Origin: Pelagibius sp. | GTDB taxonomy: Bacteria; Pseudomonadota; Alphaproteobacteria; Kiloniellales; Kiloniellaceae | NCBI GenBank assembly: GCA_028280305.1 | Contig: JANQMC010000089.1 | Coordinates: forward strand, 1-32,749 | DNA length: 32,749 nt | Reading direction: 5' to 3' | Shown here: piece after piece, positions 7,452 through 16,266 of the stretch | Layout of the letters: the number at the start of each line of letters is the position of its first letter | Position numbering within the stretch: position 1 is the stretch's first letter | Notes under the pieces: model-generated | The model's input: the letters and a program-made list of their open reading frames with translations, nothing else | Databases searched by the model: none | What the model was told of the DNA's origin: nothing | Translations under genes and position numbers: made by a program

Positions 7452-8081
7452 ATGTGTAGCGCCAAGGTCGGGCCACGGTCCGAGACGGGCATGCGCTCGA
7501 AGCGCTTGAAAGAGAAAACCGGGGCCGTTCACGAGCGTCTCGATGCCGCGATAATGGCCTGCGACCCCTTCGCGAGCCGTGAACGATACGGACTGTTCGT
7601 TACCGTTCAGCACGGTTTTCATCGCGACATCGATGCACTTTACGCCGATCCGACACTTGCCGGCCTGCTTCCCGATCTTAATCGCGGAAGGCGGCTGGCC
7701 CTGATCGAACAGGATCTGCGCGACCTGCAAATCGAAAGGCCCGAATATGACCGCGCGCCGATCTTCGAACACAGTGCACCGGCGGATCTGCCAGCCGCGC
7801 TCGGGGCATTGTATGTTGCGGAAGGGTCCAATCTCGGTGCCGCGTTTCTCCTGAAACATGCAGCGGCGAAGCTCGATCTGTCGACGGAATTCGGGGCCCG
7901 GCATCTGGCCGGCGCGCCGGATGGACGCGGCCTGCGCTGGCGCGCTTTCACCGCCGCGCTTGACGCAGTGCCCTTATCTGACGCGGATGAAGATTGCGTC
8001 ACGGCCGGCGCCCGCCGCATGTTCGACCGCGTCTCCGACTTGGTGGTACGGGTAATGGTCTCTTCCCAGGGTGTTAATTGA
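7452..8081 (+). CDS. Haem oxygenase, biliverdin-producing (HemO/PigA type)
   Basis: Cytoplasmic enzyme that splits haem to biliverdin, CO and Fe2+, 209 residues, as usual for bacterial HemO. The proximal haem ligand is expected at His27 in KEKTGAVHERLDAAIM. The distal-helix region and family signature are visible as ALYVAEGSNLGAAFLLKHAA (about 118-137). SD-like AGAGG at 7441-7445 supports ATG 7452; ATG 7491 is an alternative that would keep the whole conserved domain. It follows the haem-type receptor and the 28-residue membrane peptide, so it most likely completes the pathway by releasing iron from imported haem. A hairpin follows its stop directly. Confidence 0.92.
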   Translation: MCSAKVGPRSETGMRSKRLKEKTGAVHERLDAAIMACDPFASRERYGLFVTVQHGFHRDIDALYADPTLAGLLPDLNRGRRLALIEQDLRDLQIERPEYDRAPIFEHSAPADLPAALGALYVAEGSNLGAAFLLKHAAAKLDLSTEFGARHLAGAPDGRGLRWRAFTAALDAVPLSDADEDCVTAGARRMFDRVSDLVVRVMVSSQGVN

Positions 8082-8106
8082 AAGGCACCCAAAGTGCGTG
8101 CCCTTT
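8081..8106 (+). terminator. Weak terminator-like hairpin after haem oxygenase
   Basis: AAAGGCAC (8081-8088) pairs with GTGCCCTTT (8098-8106) apart from one bulged C, directly at the stop codon. The T-run is only three bases, so termination strength is doubtful. The core AAAGGCACC recurs at 8135-8143 and in the terminator at 9231. Confidence 0.35.
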
Positions 8107-8148
8107 GCATGGTTGTGCCCAGGCTCTCTCGGCGAAAGGCACCGAAAA

Positions 8149-8164
8149 GTGCAGAATTCTGCAC
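8149..8164. repeat. Perfect 16-bp palindrome
   Basis: GTGCAGAATTCTGCAC reads identically on both strands, with no spacer. Such continuous palindromes are typical dimeric repressor operators or recombination sites. It lies about 270 bp upstream of the XRE-type regulator, a little far for simple autoregulation, in an otherwise gene-free segment. Confidence 0.75.
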
Positions 8165-8297
8165 AAGTGAGGACGTTGTTTTGGGGTGCGGAAACGGTAC
8201 CCTGTCCCTGCGATGGGAAAGACTGGAGGATACTGGGTATCGCGCGCCGGGAACCGAGTGCCGCATCGATGACGAACGGATCGGGACGGTCGCTGCC

Positions 8298-8320
8298 ATG
8301 GAGGGGTTCCACCCCTCCAT
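8298..8320. repeat. Hairpin with 9-bp perfect stem
   Basis: ATGGAGGGG (8298-8306) and CCCCTCCAT (8312-8320) are exact complements around a 5-nt loop (TTCCA). No T-run follows, so it is not an obvious terminator. It sits about 110 bp upstream of the XRE-type gene and could be a transcript structure or an island-end element. Confidence 0.6.
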
Positions 8321-8431
8321 CGATGCCGCACACCGGACCGATACGCGCGCAATCAGGTCTTTAGCATATTAGCAATAACCCCCGCGTTGCGGCTGCCCGT
8401 CGGGCCGCGTACCGGGGACCAATCAACGATA

Positions 8432-8776
8432 ATGTTCAGTTCTTTTGCTCACGACCTGAAGACGGCCAGGCGCCGCTCAGGGCTATCGCAGGCCGACTGC
8501 GGCCACCTGCTCGGCATCCCCAAGCGCCGGATATCGGCATTCGAGACCGGCAAGGTGCTGCCCTCGGTGCCGGAGATCTGCGCGCTGTCGCTCGTCTTCG
8601 GACGCAGCTTCGAGAGCCTGTTCCGGTCGGTGTTCCTTGACGTACAGGGCGACCTTGCGGTCCGCCTTGAGACGTTACCCAGAAGGCAAAGCGGATGGCT
8701 GGGCCGCCTTAACCGGCGCCACAGCCTCAATGCCCTGGCCCAGCGTTTGGAGGACGGCCGCGCGTTCCATGCCTGA
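8432..8776 (+). CDS. XRE-family helix-turn-helix protein
   Basis: Small DNA-binding protein, 114 residues from ATG 8432. Residues 6-64 form a lambda-repressor-like HTH: DLKTARRRSGLSQADCGHLL, then GIPKRRISAFETGKVLPS and a helix with ICALSLVFG. This pattern of choosing-to-bind helix plus FETGKxxPS is typical of XRE regulators. The C-terminal 50 residues are Arg-rich and unlike a known effector or peptidase domain. The end overlaps the next gene by 8 nt (ATG 8769, stop 8774-8776), so both are one translational unit. A role as regulator of the small accessory segment is likely; targets are unknown, though the palindromes upstream are natural candidates. Confidence 0.82.
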   Translation: MFSSFAHDLKTARRRSGLSQADCGHLLGIPKRRISAFETGKVLPSVPEICALSLVFGRSFESLFRSVFLDVQGDLAVRLETLPRRQSGWLGRLNRRHSLNALAQRLEDGRAFHA

Positions 8777-9227
8777 GTTCCGGACGATGGGGATCGCCGT
8801 TGCCTCGGGACGAATTGGCTACGCGGTGCTCTCGCAGGACGATAAGTTGCTGGACGAAGGCGCATCACAAACCGCAACCCGCTCGCCGGAAGACGCTGCG
8901 GCCAAGGTGAAAGCTTGGATCGCCCTCGTTCAACCCGGCGCCATCGTCACCGAGGAGATAGGCAGCAATCCCCGCAAGCGCGGCAGGACGCTGTGTGTGA
9001 TGAAGGCGGTCTACGAGACCGTCCGGGAAAGCGACGCCATCAGCGTCACCACCCCCAAGGTGCGACGATACAAGGACAAGTACCGGGAGGCGGCGGCCCT
9101 GGCCGAGGAATTCCCGGAACTTCTGCCGCATGTGCCGGAGAAGCCGAAGTGCTGGCTGAATGAGCCGAAGCGGATGATCCTCTTTGAAGCGCTTTCGCTC
9201 GCCCTGCGGCTTCGCGAGACCAGGTAG
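8769..9227 (+). CDS. Hypothetical protein with RuvC/RNase H-like outline
   Basis: 152 residues from ATG 8769, which overlaps the XRE stop; ATG 8787 is an alternative start. I recognise no named family with certainty. The first strand MGIAVASGRIGYAVLSQDDK resembles the RuvC pattern I-D-P-G-x-x-x-x-G-Y-A-V, but the catalytic Asp position is Ala or Ser. A second strand PGAIVTEEIG places acidic residues (Glu62/63) where RuvC has its Glu, followed by the basic segment SNPRKRGRT. The C-terminal helix KRMILFEALSLALRLRE has Glu140 where resolvases carry their last Asp. It may therefore be a RuvC-like nuclease with a changed active site, or a non-catalytic relative. Coupling to an XRE regulator and proximity to a DNA methyltransferase suggest a phage or plasmid origin. 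Confidence 0.6.
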   Translation: MPEFRTMGIAVASGRIGYAVLSQDDKLLDEGASQTATRSPEDAAAKVKAWIALVQPGAIVTEEIGSNPRKRGRTLCVMKAVYETVRESDAISVTTPKVRRYKDKYREAAALAEEFPELLPHVPEKPKCWLNEPKRMILFEALSLALRLRETR

Positions 9228-9230
9228 CAG

Positions 9231-9256
9231 AAAGGCACCCGGACAGGGTGCCTTTT
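9231..9256. terminator. Bidirectional intrinsic terminator
   Basis: AAAGGCACCC (9231-9240), loop GGACA, GGGTGCCTTTT (9246-9256): a 9-10 bp GC-rich stem with A-run on one side and T-run on the other. It sits between the convergent RuvC-like gene (stop 9227) and the DNA methyltransferase (stop at 9275 on the other strand), so it can end transcripts from both. Confidence 0.85.
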
Positions 9257-9274
9257 GTATGACGTTGAAATCGA

Positions 9275-10108
9275 TCAGTTGCTGATCAGCAGCTCGTGGG
9301 TCCGCTTCACGCGGTCATTCCGTGTTGTGTATGTTACCGGAACCTCCTCGATGCGGAAGGTCGAGAAGAGCCGCCGCACTTCGGGCGTGTCGTTGAGCGA
9401 CAGGATGAAACGGCCCTTGAGGTTCACGAGGATTTCAGCCAACCGCTCAAAGTCCCCGCGCTTGAACAATCCCTTCTCGTACTGTGCCTCATTACCGAAG
9501 TACGGCGGGTCGAGATAGAACAGCATGGCTTCCCGGTCGTAGCGGCTGATGAACTCCTCATACGGCAGACATTCGATGACCACGCCTGAAAGGCGCTCGT
9601 GAATATCGGACAGAAGCGGTCCGAGCTTGGCGGTATCAAAATACGCCGGTCGGCCCGGACGTACCGAAAAACTCCGCCCGACGATCATGCCGGAGAAACC
9701 AACCTTCTGGAGGTAGAGGAACCGAGCGGCCCGTTCCAGATCGGTCAGCGTATCGGGATCGGTCGCCCCCAGGCGCTCGAACTCACGCCGTCCGGTGAGC
9801 TGGAAGCGGATCATTTCGGTGAATGGGACGTAGTGGCGTTGCAGGATGCGGAAGAAGGTCGCCACGTCGCCGCTGAGGTCATTGATGAACTCTGCCTTCG
9901 GCTTCTTGGTCCGGCGAAGGAAGACGCCGCCCATACCGACAAACGGCTCCGCGTAGCTTTTGTGCGGTATCCGGTTGATCCGTTCGACAATGACCTTGGC
10001 GAGCCGGTTCTTGCCACCGAAACACGCTGCGGCGGGTTTGACCGGTGACACATCTACGTGGCTGGCGGCATTCGGCGAACTGATGGCAATTGGATCGTGT
10101 ATCGTCAT
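9275..10108 (-). CDS. DNA adenine methyltransferase, D12 class (Dam-like)
   Basis: N6-adenine DNA methyltransferase, 277 residues from the ATG at 10106-10108. That start is favoured over an upstream in-frame one at 10153 because AGGAG lies 8 nt before it (complement of 10117-10121). Motif I for S-adenosylmethionine binding is YAEPFVGMGGVF (about 52-63), preceded by the N-terminal GGK segment FGGKNRLAKVI; catalytic motif IV is LDPPYFGN (about 199-206). These and the order N-terminal SAM motif before DPPY place it in the D12 (alpha) class. No restriction endonuclease gene is adjacent, so it looks like an orphan, phage-type methylase. Recognition sequence cannot be predicted; GATC is only a family default. 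It converges on the XRE/RuvC-like pair across a shared terminator. Confidence 0.92.
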   Translation of the reverse strand: MTIHDPIAISSPNAASHVDVSPVKPAAACFGGKNRLAKVIVERINRIPHKSYAEPFVGMGGVFLRRTKKPKAEFINDLSGDVATFFRILQRHYVPFTEMIRFQLTGRREFERLGATDPDTLTDLERAARFLYLQKVGFSGMIVGRSFSVRPGRPAYFDTAKLGPLLSDIHERLSGVVIECLPYEEFISRYDREAMLFYLDPPYFGNEAQYEKGLFKRGDFERLAEILVNLKGRFILSLNDTPEVRRLFSTFRIEEVPVTYTTRNDRVKRTHELLISN

Positions 10109-10401
10109 TGCGTTGTCTCCTGTTGCTTGGACAACGAACGACATACGGCTCACTTAACACCTTGTCTTCGTTCACTATTTCCCGCTATGCGCGGATAAGA
10201 GACACCATGTTCAACCGCGTTCAGCTGATAACATTCTCGTGAGGGCACATCGGGACAGGAAACGGCAAATGACACCGCAGGACCTGCTCATACAGCCACA
10301 AAACAGCGCATTGCTGCGCAATCTCAAAGGTGGGCTGGAGGGTGGCTCGAATTCATAGCGATTCGAAAAACTGTTATAAATCAATAACTTAATATGCGGA
10401 A
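10109..10401. other. Gap between methyltransferase and tRNA-Leu, possible gene remnant
   Basis: About 290 nt. The right end (10370-10400) is very AT-rich and abuts the 3' end of the tRNA. A 29-codon frame at 10269-10358 on the + strand follows an AGGAAA motif and reads MTPQDLLIQPQNSALLRNLK-GG before stopping soon after; it may be the broken start of a lost gene, but is not recognised. The methyltransferase promoter should lie near 10125-10200 on the minus strand; no convincing hexamers were seen. Confidence 0.4.
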
Positions 10402-10488
10402 TGGTGCCCAGGAGAAGACTCGAACTTCCACGCCCTTACGGGCACTAGCACCTGAAGCTAGCGCGTCTACCAATTCCGCCACCTGGGC
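10402..10488 (-). tRNA. tRNA-Leu, anticodon CAG
   Basis: Read on the minus strand the gene starts GCCCAGGTGGCGGAATTGG and ends CTCCTGGGCACCA. The 7-bp acceptor stem GCCCAGG/CCTGGGC is perfect, CCA is encoded, and the long variable arm (GCCCGTAAGGGC) marks a class II tRNA. The anticodon stem CTAGC/GCTAG closes loop TTCAGGT, giving anticodon CAG (complement of 10452-10454), which reads CUG. The T-arm GGAAGTTCGAGTCTTC is normal. It lies 118 nt downstream of the FYDLN-acid gene on the same strand, and its 3' end faces the accessory segment, as expected for an island insertion site. Confidence 0.96.
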
Positions 10489-10606
10489 TTGCGGCAAAGG
10501 GATGTATTGGCGCAGCGCGACAATGTCAATCCGTCTGCGCCAATCAACTTCAGCGCAATCCCGCCGACGGGCGGTTATGCACCGAAAACCATCTCGCTGC
10601 CGGCGA

Positions 10607-11026
10607 TCAGGTCTCTTCTTCGCCGTCGATGCCGCCCTCGATCAGGCCGGACACGTCGTCGCCGTCCTCATCGTCGTCATCGAGGAACTCGTCGTCATCG
10701 CTGTCGATCGAGTCGTCCGCGACATCGGGCACATCCTCGACATCGACGTCATCGCCGTCGGTCTCGGCGCGGCCGGTGTCTTCCTCTTCGGCGTCGGCGT
10801 CCTCGAGAGCGACAAGCGATTCGTCCTGCTCGTCCTCGGTCTCTTCGGTTTCATCCGACTTCTTTGCCTCGTTCGCCGTCTCCGGCTTCACTTTCGGCGC
10901 CGCGGCGACGGCCAAGACGAATTGCGCGCCGCATTTCGGGCAGACGATCGGATCCCGCATCAGATCGTAAAACCGAGCGCCACATTCGCCGCATGTCCGT
11001 TTGGTGCCGAGCTCGGGTCTTGCCAT
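10607..11026 (-). CDS. FYDLN-acid family zinc-ribbon protein (TIGR02300 type)
   Basis: Protein of unknown role, 139 residues, widely conserved next to aroA in alphaproteobacteria. The N-terminus is a zinc ribbon with Cys12-x2-Cys15 and Cys29-x2-Cys32 (TCGECGARFYDLMRDPIVCP); the family name motif FYDLN here reads FYDLM. The rest, from about residue 45, is a long Asp/Glu-rich, low-complexity tail that is surely disordered (DDVDVEDVPDVADDSIDSDD). It is divergent from aroA across a 223-bp gap that should hold both promoters. The combination of zinc ribbon and acidic tail suggests contact with nucleic-acid-binding proteins or basic partners, but this is inference. Confidence 0.9.
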   Translation of the reverse strand: MARPELGTKRTCGECGARFYDLMRDPIVCPKCGAQFVLAVAAAPKVKPETANEAKKSDETEETEDEQDESLVALEDADAEEEDTGRAETDGDDVDVEDVPDVADDSIDSDDDEFLDDDDEDGDDVSGLIEGGIDGEEET

Positions 11027-11204
11027 CGCTCCAAACCTGTCCTGAATTCTTACTTACGAGCCATATACGGCGGGTTCTTGCGTCCGCCTGTAAATCGGCG
11101 CTTCCCATAGACGGAAAGCCGGAACCGTGTCAAAGCCTAATCCACACCTGAAGATGACGACCATGCGGCGGTGTGCTACGACGCGGCCGTTCAGGTCCGC
11201 GTAA

Positions 11205-13315
<2,111 letters not shown>

Positions 13316-13486
13316 GGGGGTGCCGTTAGGTACGCCCTTATCCGTGTTTCCGCTGCGTCGTCGCAGCCGGTAGCCGGTTCGCCCGCACCCCCGGGCAGCA
13401 CTATCATCGCTTGACGTCCGGTCCGCCTCTCAAGATGACGCACGGTTGTGCGGGGCGGCCCGTCGGGCACTCATTCGTATGTCGAT

Positions 13487-13509
13487 ACCGGCCGGTACGG
13501 TCGGCCGGT
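13487..13509 (+). promoter_or_regulatory. GC-rich hairpin in the rpsA leader
   Basis: ACCGGCC (13487-13493) pairs with GGCCGGT (13503-13509) around a 9-nt loop, and its 5' arm is itself part of the palindrome ACCGGCCGGT. It ends 24 nt before the rpsA GTG. S1 is autogenously controlled in enterobacteria by leader structure, so this may have a similar role here; that is inference. Confidence 0.35.
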
Positions 13510-13533
13510 CTCGAACAGGAGCAGGAAAACACC

Positions 13534-15351
13534 GTGGCTACAGCCAATATGGAACACACCCCCACCGTTGAGGATTTTGCGGCTCTCCTGGAGGAGAGCT
13601 TCGAGACGAATACACTTGCCGAAGGCTCCGTCGTCAAAGGCACCGTCGTTGCGATCGAGAAGGACATGGCGGTCATCGATGTCGGCCTGAAGACCGAAGG
13701 CCGCGTCGCGATGCGCGAATTCGGCGGGCATGGCCGCGACGGCGGCCCGGCGATCGGCGACGAGGTCGAGGTCTATCTCGAACGCGTCGAGAACGCGCTC
13801 GGCGAAGCGGTCATCAGCCGCGACAAGGCGCGCCGCGAGGAGAGCTGGGAGAAGCTGGAGAAGGCTTTCGCCGCCAACGAAAAGGTTGAAGGCATGATCT
13901 TCAACTCGGTCAAGGGCGGCTTCACCGTCGACCTTGATGGCGCCGTCGCCTTCCTGCCGCGCAGCCAGGTCGATATCCGGCCGGTCCGCGACGTCGGCCC
14001 GCTGATGAACACGCCGCAGCCCTTCCAGATCCTGAAGATGGATCGCCGCCGCGGCAATATCGTCGTCTCGCGCCGCACGGTCCTGGAAGAGACCCGCGCC
14101 GAGCAGCGCTCGGAACTGGTCCAGAGCCTCGAGGAAGGCCAGGTCATCGAGGGTGTCGTCAAGAACATCACCGATTACGGCGCCTTCGTCGATCTCGGCG
14201 GCATCGACGGCCTGTTGCATGTCACCGACATCGCCTGGCGCCGCATCAACCATCCCACCGAGGTGCTGACCGTCGGCCAGACGGTCAAGGTGCGGATCAT
14301 CAAGATCAACCACGAGACCCAGCGCATCAGCCTCGGCATGAAGCAGCTGGAAGCCGATCCGTGGGAAGGCGTCGACGCGAAATATCCGGTCGATGCCCGC
14401 TTCAAGGGCCGCGTCACCAACATCACCGACTACGGCGCCTTCGTGGAGCTGGAGCCGGGTGTCGAGGGCCTGATCCACGTCTCCGAGATGAGCTGGACCA
14501 AGAAGAACGTCCATCCGGGCAAGATCGTCTCCACCTCCCAGGAGGTCGAGGTCATGATCCTCGACGTCGACGAGCAGAAGCGCCGCATCAGCCTGGGGCT
14601 GAAGCAGTGCGGCTCCAACCCCTGGGAAGGTTTCCTGGAGAACCACAGCGTCGGCAGCGAGCTGGAAGGCGAGATCAAGAACATCACCGAGTTCGGCCTT
14701 TTCGTCGGCCTGCCCGGCGAAATCGACGGCATGGTCCACCTGTCCGATCTGGACTGGAACCTGTCCGGCGAGGAAGCGGTCAAGCAGTACAACAAGGGCG
14801 ACAGCGTGAAGGTGAAGGTGCTGGACGTCGACGTGGAGAAAGAGCGCGTCAGCCTCGGCATCAAGCAGCTCGGCGAGGATCCCTTCGCCGGTTCCACCGA
14901 GAACCTGAAGCGCGGCGACGTGGTCACCTGCACCGTCCATCAGGTGGTGGACAACGGCCTGGAGGTTCAGATCGGCGACGGGGCCATCGGCTTCATCCGC
15001 AAGGCCGAACTGTCCCGCGACCGCAGCGAACAGCAGCCGAGCCGCTTTGCCGTGGGTGAGAAGATCGACGCCCGCATCACCGCGATCGATCCCAAGACCC
15101 GCAAGATCGCCCTGTCGATCAAGCAGCGCGAAATCGCCGAAGAGAAGGAAGCCGTGGCCGAGTACGGTTCCACCGAGTCCGGCGCCAGCCTGGGCGACAT
15201 CCTGGGTGCGGCCATTTCCAAGGCGGCCCGCCAACGCGACGCCGACTCTGCGGCGGCCAGTCCCGCGGCCGAGGAAGCTAGCGGCTCCGACGAGGCCTCC
15301 GAAGAAGGCCAAACCGAAGAGACCGGGGAAAACCCGGACGAAAACAAGTAG
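13534..15351 (+). CDS. rpsA: 30S ribosomal protein S1
   Basis: Binds mRNA and brings it to the 30S subunit. 605 residues from GTG 13534, which has AGGAA 6 nt upstream and AGGAG just before that; ATG 13549 is an alternative. Six S1 (OB-fold) repeats are seen; typical repeat signatures are KNITDYGAFVDLGGIDGLLH, TNITDYGAFVELEPGVEGLI and KNITEFGLFVGLPGEIDGMV. Repeats 3-6 are best conserved and end with the RISLGMKQLEADPWEG type of linker. The C-terminal 70 residues are a Ser/Ala/Glu-rich acidic tail (EEASGSDEASEEGQTEETGE), making it longer than the roughly 560-570 residues common in the group. A strong intrinsic terminator follows. Confidence 0.97.
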   Translation: MATANMEHTPTVEDFAALLEESFETNTLAEGSVVKGTVVAIEKDMAVIDVGLKTEGRVAMREFGGHGRDGGPAIGDEVEVYLERVENALGEAVISRDKARREESWEKLEKAFAANEKVEGMIFNSVKGGFTVDLDGAVAFLPRSQVDIRPVRDVGPLMNTPQPFQILKMDRRRGNIVVSRRTVLEETRAEQRSELVQSLEEGQVIEGVVKNITDYGAFVDLGGIDGLLHVTDIAWRRINHPTEVLTVGQTVKVRIIKINHETQRISLGMKQLEADPWEGVDAKYPVDARFKGRVTNITDYGAFVELEPGVEGLIHVSEMSWTKKNVHPGKIVSTSQEVEVMILDVDEQKRRISLGLKQCGSNPWEGFLENHSVGSELEGEIKNITEFGLFVGLPGEIDGMVHLSDLDWNLSGEEAVKQYNKGDSVKVKVLDVDVEKERVSLGIKQLGEDPFAGSTENLKRGDVVTCTVHQVVDNGLEVQIGDGAIGFIRKAELSRDRSEQQPSRFAVGEKIDARITAIDPKTRKIALSIKQREIAEEKEAVAEYGSTESGASLGDILGAAISKAARQRDADSAAASPAAEEASGSDEASEEGQTEETGENPDENK

Positions 15352-15438
15352 ACCCGAGTCGTCCGAACGGAAGATAAGCCCAACAACGTCCGGGCTACTT
15401 TCGAGAGGTTCATTTGGGGGGTTCCCCCAAGGGTTTAG

Positions 15439-15472
15439 AAGCGGCCCGCCAAGTCCCGGCGGGCCGCTTTTT
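15439..15472 (+). terminator. Strong intrinsic terminator of rpsA
   Basis: AAGCGGCCCGCC (15439-15450) and GGCGGGCCGCTT (15458-15469) form a 12-bp perfect GC-rich stem with a 7-nt loop, followed by a T-run to 15472. It lies 88 nt after the rpsA stop. A smaller hairpin (GGGGG-TT-CCCCC, near 15416-15427) precedes it. Confidence 0.95.
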
Positions 15473-15776
15473 CGTGCCTGACCGGCAGTGTTTCGGCAGG
15501 CTTGAAGCCAAGTTGATCAGAAAAAGCGAAAAAACGTTTGTTCTGAAAGGCTTACACTTGACGCCCGAGAGATCCTCTGGCAACGTTTCCGGCACTTGGG
15601 GCTGAATCGTCTCCAGATCCAGCCAACCAAGGGCAGCGCAGGCCAATCGCCGCACCGGGGCAGAGCAAAGCAATGTCCAGCGGGGGAACATAAGCGGCAA
15701 GGTCTGTGAGTTGCGGGAGGCAAACCGGCAGGGGACACCCGATCGATGCAAGGGTCGGGAGGGGAATGAATTCGCT
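15473..15776. other. Gene-free stretch between rpsA terminator and ihfB
   Basis: About 300 nt with no coding frame of normal composition. In many alphaproteobacteria a signal peptide peptidase gene (sppA) sits between rpsA and ihfB; it is absent here. The first part is AT-richer (AAAAAGCGAAAAAACG near 15520) and a TTGACG at 15558-15563 could be a -35 element, but no good -10 follows. The last 20 nt contain the G-rich ribosome binding site of ihfB. No remnant of sppA was recognised. Confidence 0.5.
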
Positions 15777-16064
15777 ATGACGAAATCAGAGCTGATCCAA
15801 CATATTGCTGATCTGAATCCGCATCTCTATCACCGTGATGTGGAACGCATTGTCACAACGATCTTCGATGAGATCTCCGAAGCCCTGTCTCGCGGCGACC
15901 GGGTGGAACTGCGCGGTTTCGGCGCCTTTTCCGTGAAAAAGCGCGAGGCGCGCGTCGGCCGCAATCCGCGGACCGGCACCGCCGTCAACGTGTCGGAAAA
16001 ACATGTTCCCTTCTTCAAGACCGGCAAGCAACTGCGCGAACGCCTGAACGGGCGCCAGGGATAG
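15777..16064 (+). CDS. ihfB: Integration host factor subunit beta
   Basis: DNA-bending nucleoid protein that pairs with IhfA, 95 residues, exactly the family size. It begins [20 protein letters not shown]; the dimer core and the DNA-binding arm [20 protein letters not shown] with PRTG (45-67) are intact. Pro64 in GRNPRTG is the conserved residue that intercalates into DNA. The ATG at 15777 is preceded by GGGAGGGG (15757-15764), spacing 12 nt, a little long. An ATG at 15766 is out of frame. Position after rpsA and before lapA is the conserved order. HU is excluded by the IHF-beta-like N-terminus and context. Confidence 0.95.
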   Translation: MTKSELIQHIADLNPHLYHRDVERIVTTIFDEISEALSRGDRVELRGFGAFSVKKREARVGRNPRTGTAVNVSEKHVPFFKTGKQLRERLNGRQG

Positions 16065-16090
16065 CGGGCCCCAGGAAGCGGGCCCCAGGA
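16063..16090 (+). repeat. 14-nt perfect tandem duplication at the end of ihfB
   Basis: AGCGGGCCCCAGGA occurs twice without spacer (16063-16076, 16077-16090). The first copy starts inside the ihfB stop codon. Each copy contains the palindrome GGGCCC. It is probably a replication-slippage duplication. Confidence 0.85.
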
Positions 16091-16266
16091 GATCGGCAGG
16101 TCCCTCACCCGGCCGCCCTCTGATTCGGATTCTGGGCCTGTGATCCATCGAAACGCATACATCCAAAGCGAAGCGGCAAGAGGCCTCGCAGAGGACGCGC
16201 GCTTCGTCTAGACTGCCCGGAACAGCTTGCCTTGAATTCGGTTCCAACCTGCAGAGTGGCACTGAC

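Larger units (their letters stand above)
8082..8431. other. Gene-free stretch with several palindromes at the edge of an accessory segment
   Basis: About 350 nt without a credible gene; the overlapping frames have Arg/Pro/Ser-rich, low-quality translations. It holds the hairpin at 8081-8106, an exact 16-bp palindrome (8149-8164), a 9-bp-stem hairpin (8298-8320) and GTGCCCAGG (8115-8123), which also occurs at the 3' end of the tRNA-Leu gene at 10404-10412. The end (8360-8380) is AT-richer and may hold the promoter of the XRE-type gene. It marks the switch from the haem locus to accessory genes. Confidence 0.55.

Noticed and set aside
8071..8372. Overlapping frames of about 90-120 codons on both strands in 8071-8372
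   Set aside because: Composition is Arg/Ser/Pro-rich, no ribosome binding sites, and they run through several palindromes; treated as non-coding.
10394..11110. 238-codon + strand frame over tRNA-Leu and the FYDLN-acid gene
   Set aside because: It crosses a certain tRNA and mirrors the acidic repeat codons of the zinc-ribbon gene; apparent hydrophobic residues are the complement of GAC/GAT runs.
13471..15312. 613-codon open frame on the minus strand opposite rpsA
   Set aside because: Its sequence is a shadow of the GC-rich codon pattern of rpsA, with no family signature; the + strand S1 repeats are unmistakable.
15414..15605. 63-codon frame after rpsA
   Set aside because: It passes through the rpsA terminator hairpin and has no recognisable content.
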